Assembly (NCBI GenBank): GCA_020025885.1
Contig: JAHHRJ010000049.1
Location: 1-12,906, forward strand
Length of the DNA: 12,906 nucleotides
Source: Butyricicoccus sp.
Lineage (GTDB): Bacteria; Bacillota; Clostridia; Oscillospirales; Butyricicoccaceae
Reading direction: 5' to 3'
Part shown: positions 12,902 through 12,906 of the stretch, one piece after another
Position numbering within the stretch: the stretch's first letter is position 1
Layout of the letters: each line of letters opens with the position of its first letter
Made by a program: the position numbers and the translations under genes
Notes under the pieces: generated by a model
What the model was told of the DNA's origin: nothing
Seen by the model: only the letters and a program-made list of their open reading frames with translations
The model's database searches: none

Positions 12902-12906
12902 GTTTT

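Larger units (their letters stand above)
12790..12906 (+). mobile_element. Left end of an IS200/IS605-type element (partial, cut by the window)
   Basis: A long imperfect hairpin (12799-12841) followed about 30 bases later by a strong promoter is the typical left end of IS200/IS605 (tnpA/tnpB) elements. The CCCCTGCC-TTTA-GGCATGGGG core recurs in such ends, from general knowledge. TTAC at 12790-12793, just before the hairpin, could be the cleavage/target tetranucleotide. No transposase codons are inside the window, so family and completeness are unproven. The call rests on the hairpin and promoter only. Confidence 0.6.

Overview
The window looks like the chromosome of a low-to-mid GC Gram-positive anaerobe of the class Clostridia. 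The signs are consensus AGGAGG-type ribosome sites, sigma-A type promoters, a FtsEX/PcsB-type envelope operon, a DUF4830 protein and a greA-lysS pair. An Oscillospirales (Ruminococcaceae/Butyricicoccaceae-like) origin is my guess from general gene style, not something the sequence proves. All eleven recognised genes lie on the + strand. The long minus-strand frames are antisense shadows.

Layout. Positions 1-103 hold a structured stretch ending in a clear intrinsic terminator, so an upstream gene or small RNA ends here. A promoter then drives a small membrane-anchored DUF4830 protein (196-699), closed by a very strong terminator. A 200-base gap with a weak promoter leads to rsuA, the 16S rRNA pseudouridine synthase (946-1677). 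After an AT-rich gap with an extended -10 promoter comes a CdaR/PucR-type regulator (1890-2981). It is followed without a terminator by ftsE (3085-3780), ftsX (3761-4660) and two tandem paralogous secreted M23 peptidoglycan hydrolases of PcsB-like design (4677-5903 and 5928-7193). A terminator separates these from a membrane-anchored S41/PDZ processing protease (7272-8471). A perfect-consensus sigma-A promoter then starts a housekeeping unit: greA (8635-9108) and lysS (9124-10626). After a weak hairpin come a SpoU-family RNA methyltransferase (10699-11490) and dprA (11494-12741). The right edge carries the hairpin and promoter of what looks like the left end of an IS200/IS605-type transposon, cut off by the window.

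How they work together. FtsE (ATPase) and FtsX (membrane protein) form the complex that, in Gram-positives, switches on a coiled-coil peptidoglycan hydrolase at the division site or side wall. Here two such hydrolases sit in the operon. They share an almost invariant 48-residue block inside otherwise diverged coiled coils, which is the best candidate for the FtsX contact. The S41 protease next door matches the known ftsE-ftsX-ctpB neighbourhood of Bacillus. The regulator in front of ftsE has a sugar-diacid-recognition-like N-terminus, which suggests, without proof, that envelope remodelling responds to a small metabolite. The remaining genes are ordinary information-processing functions: rRNA modification, transcript cleavage, lysyl-tRNA synthesis and DNA uptake/recombination.

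I see no CRISPR array, rRNA, tRNA, phage gene or clear novel defence system. The most interesting items are the duplicated FtsEX-linked hydrolases, their regulator, a possible ECF-type promoter before ftsE, and the transposon end after dprA.
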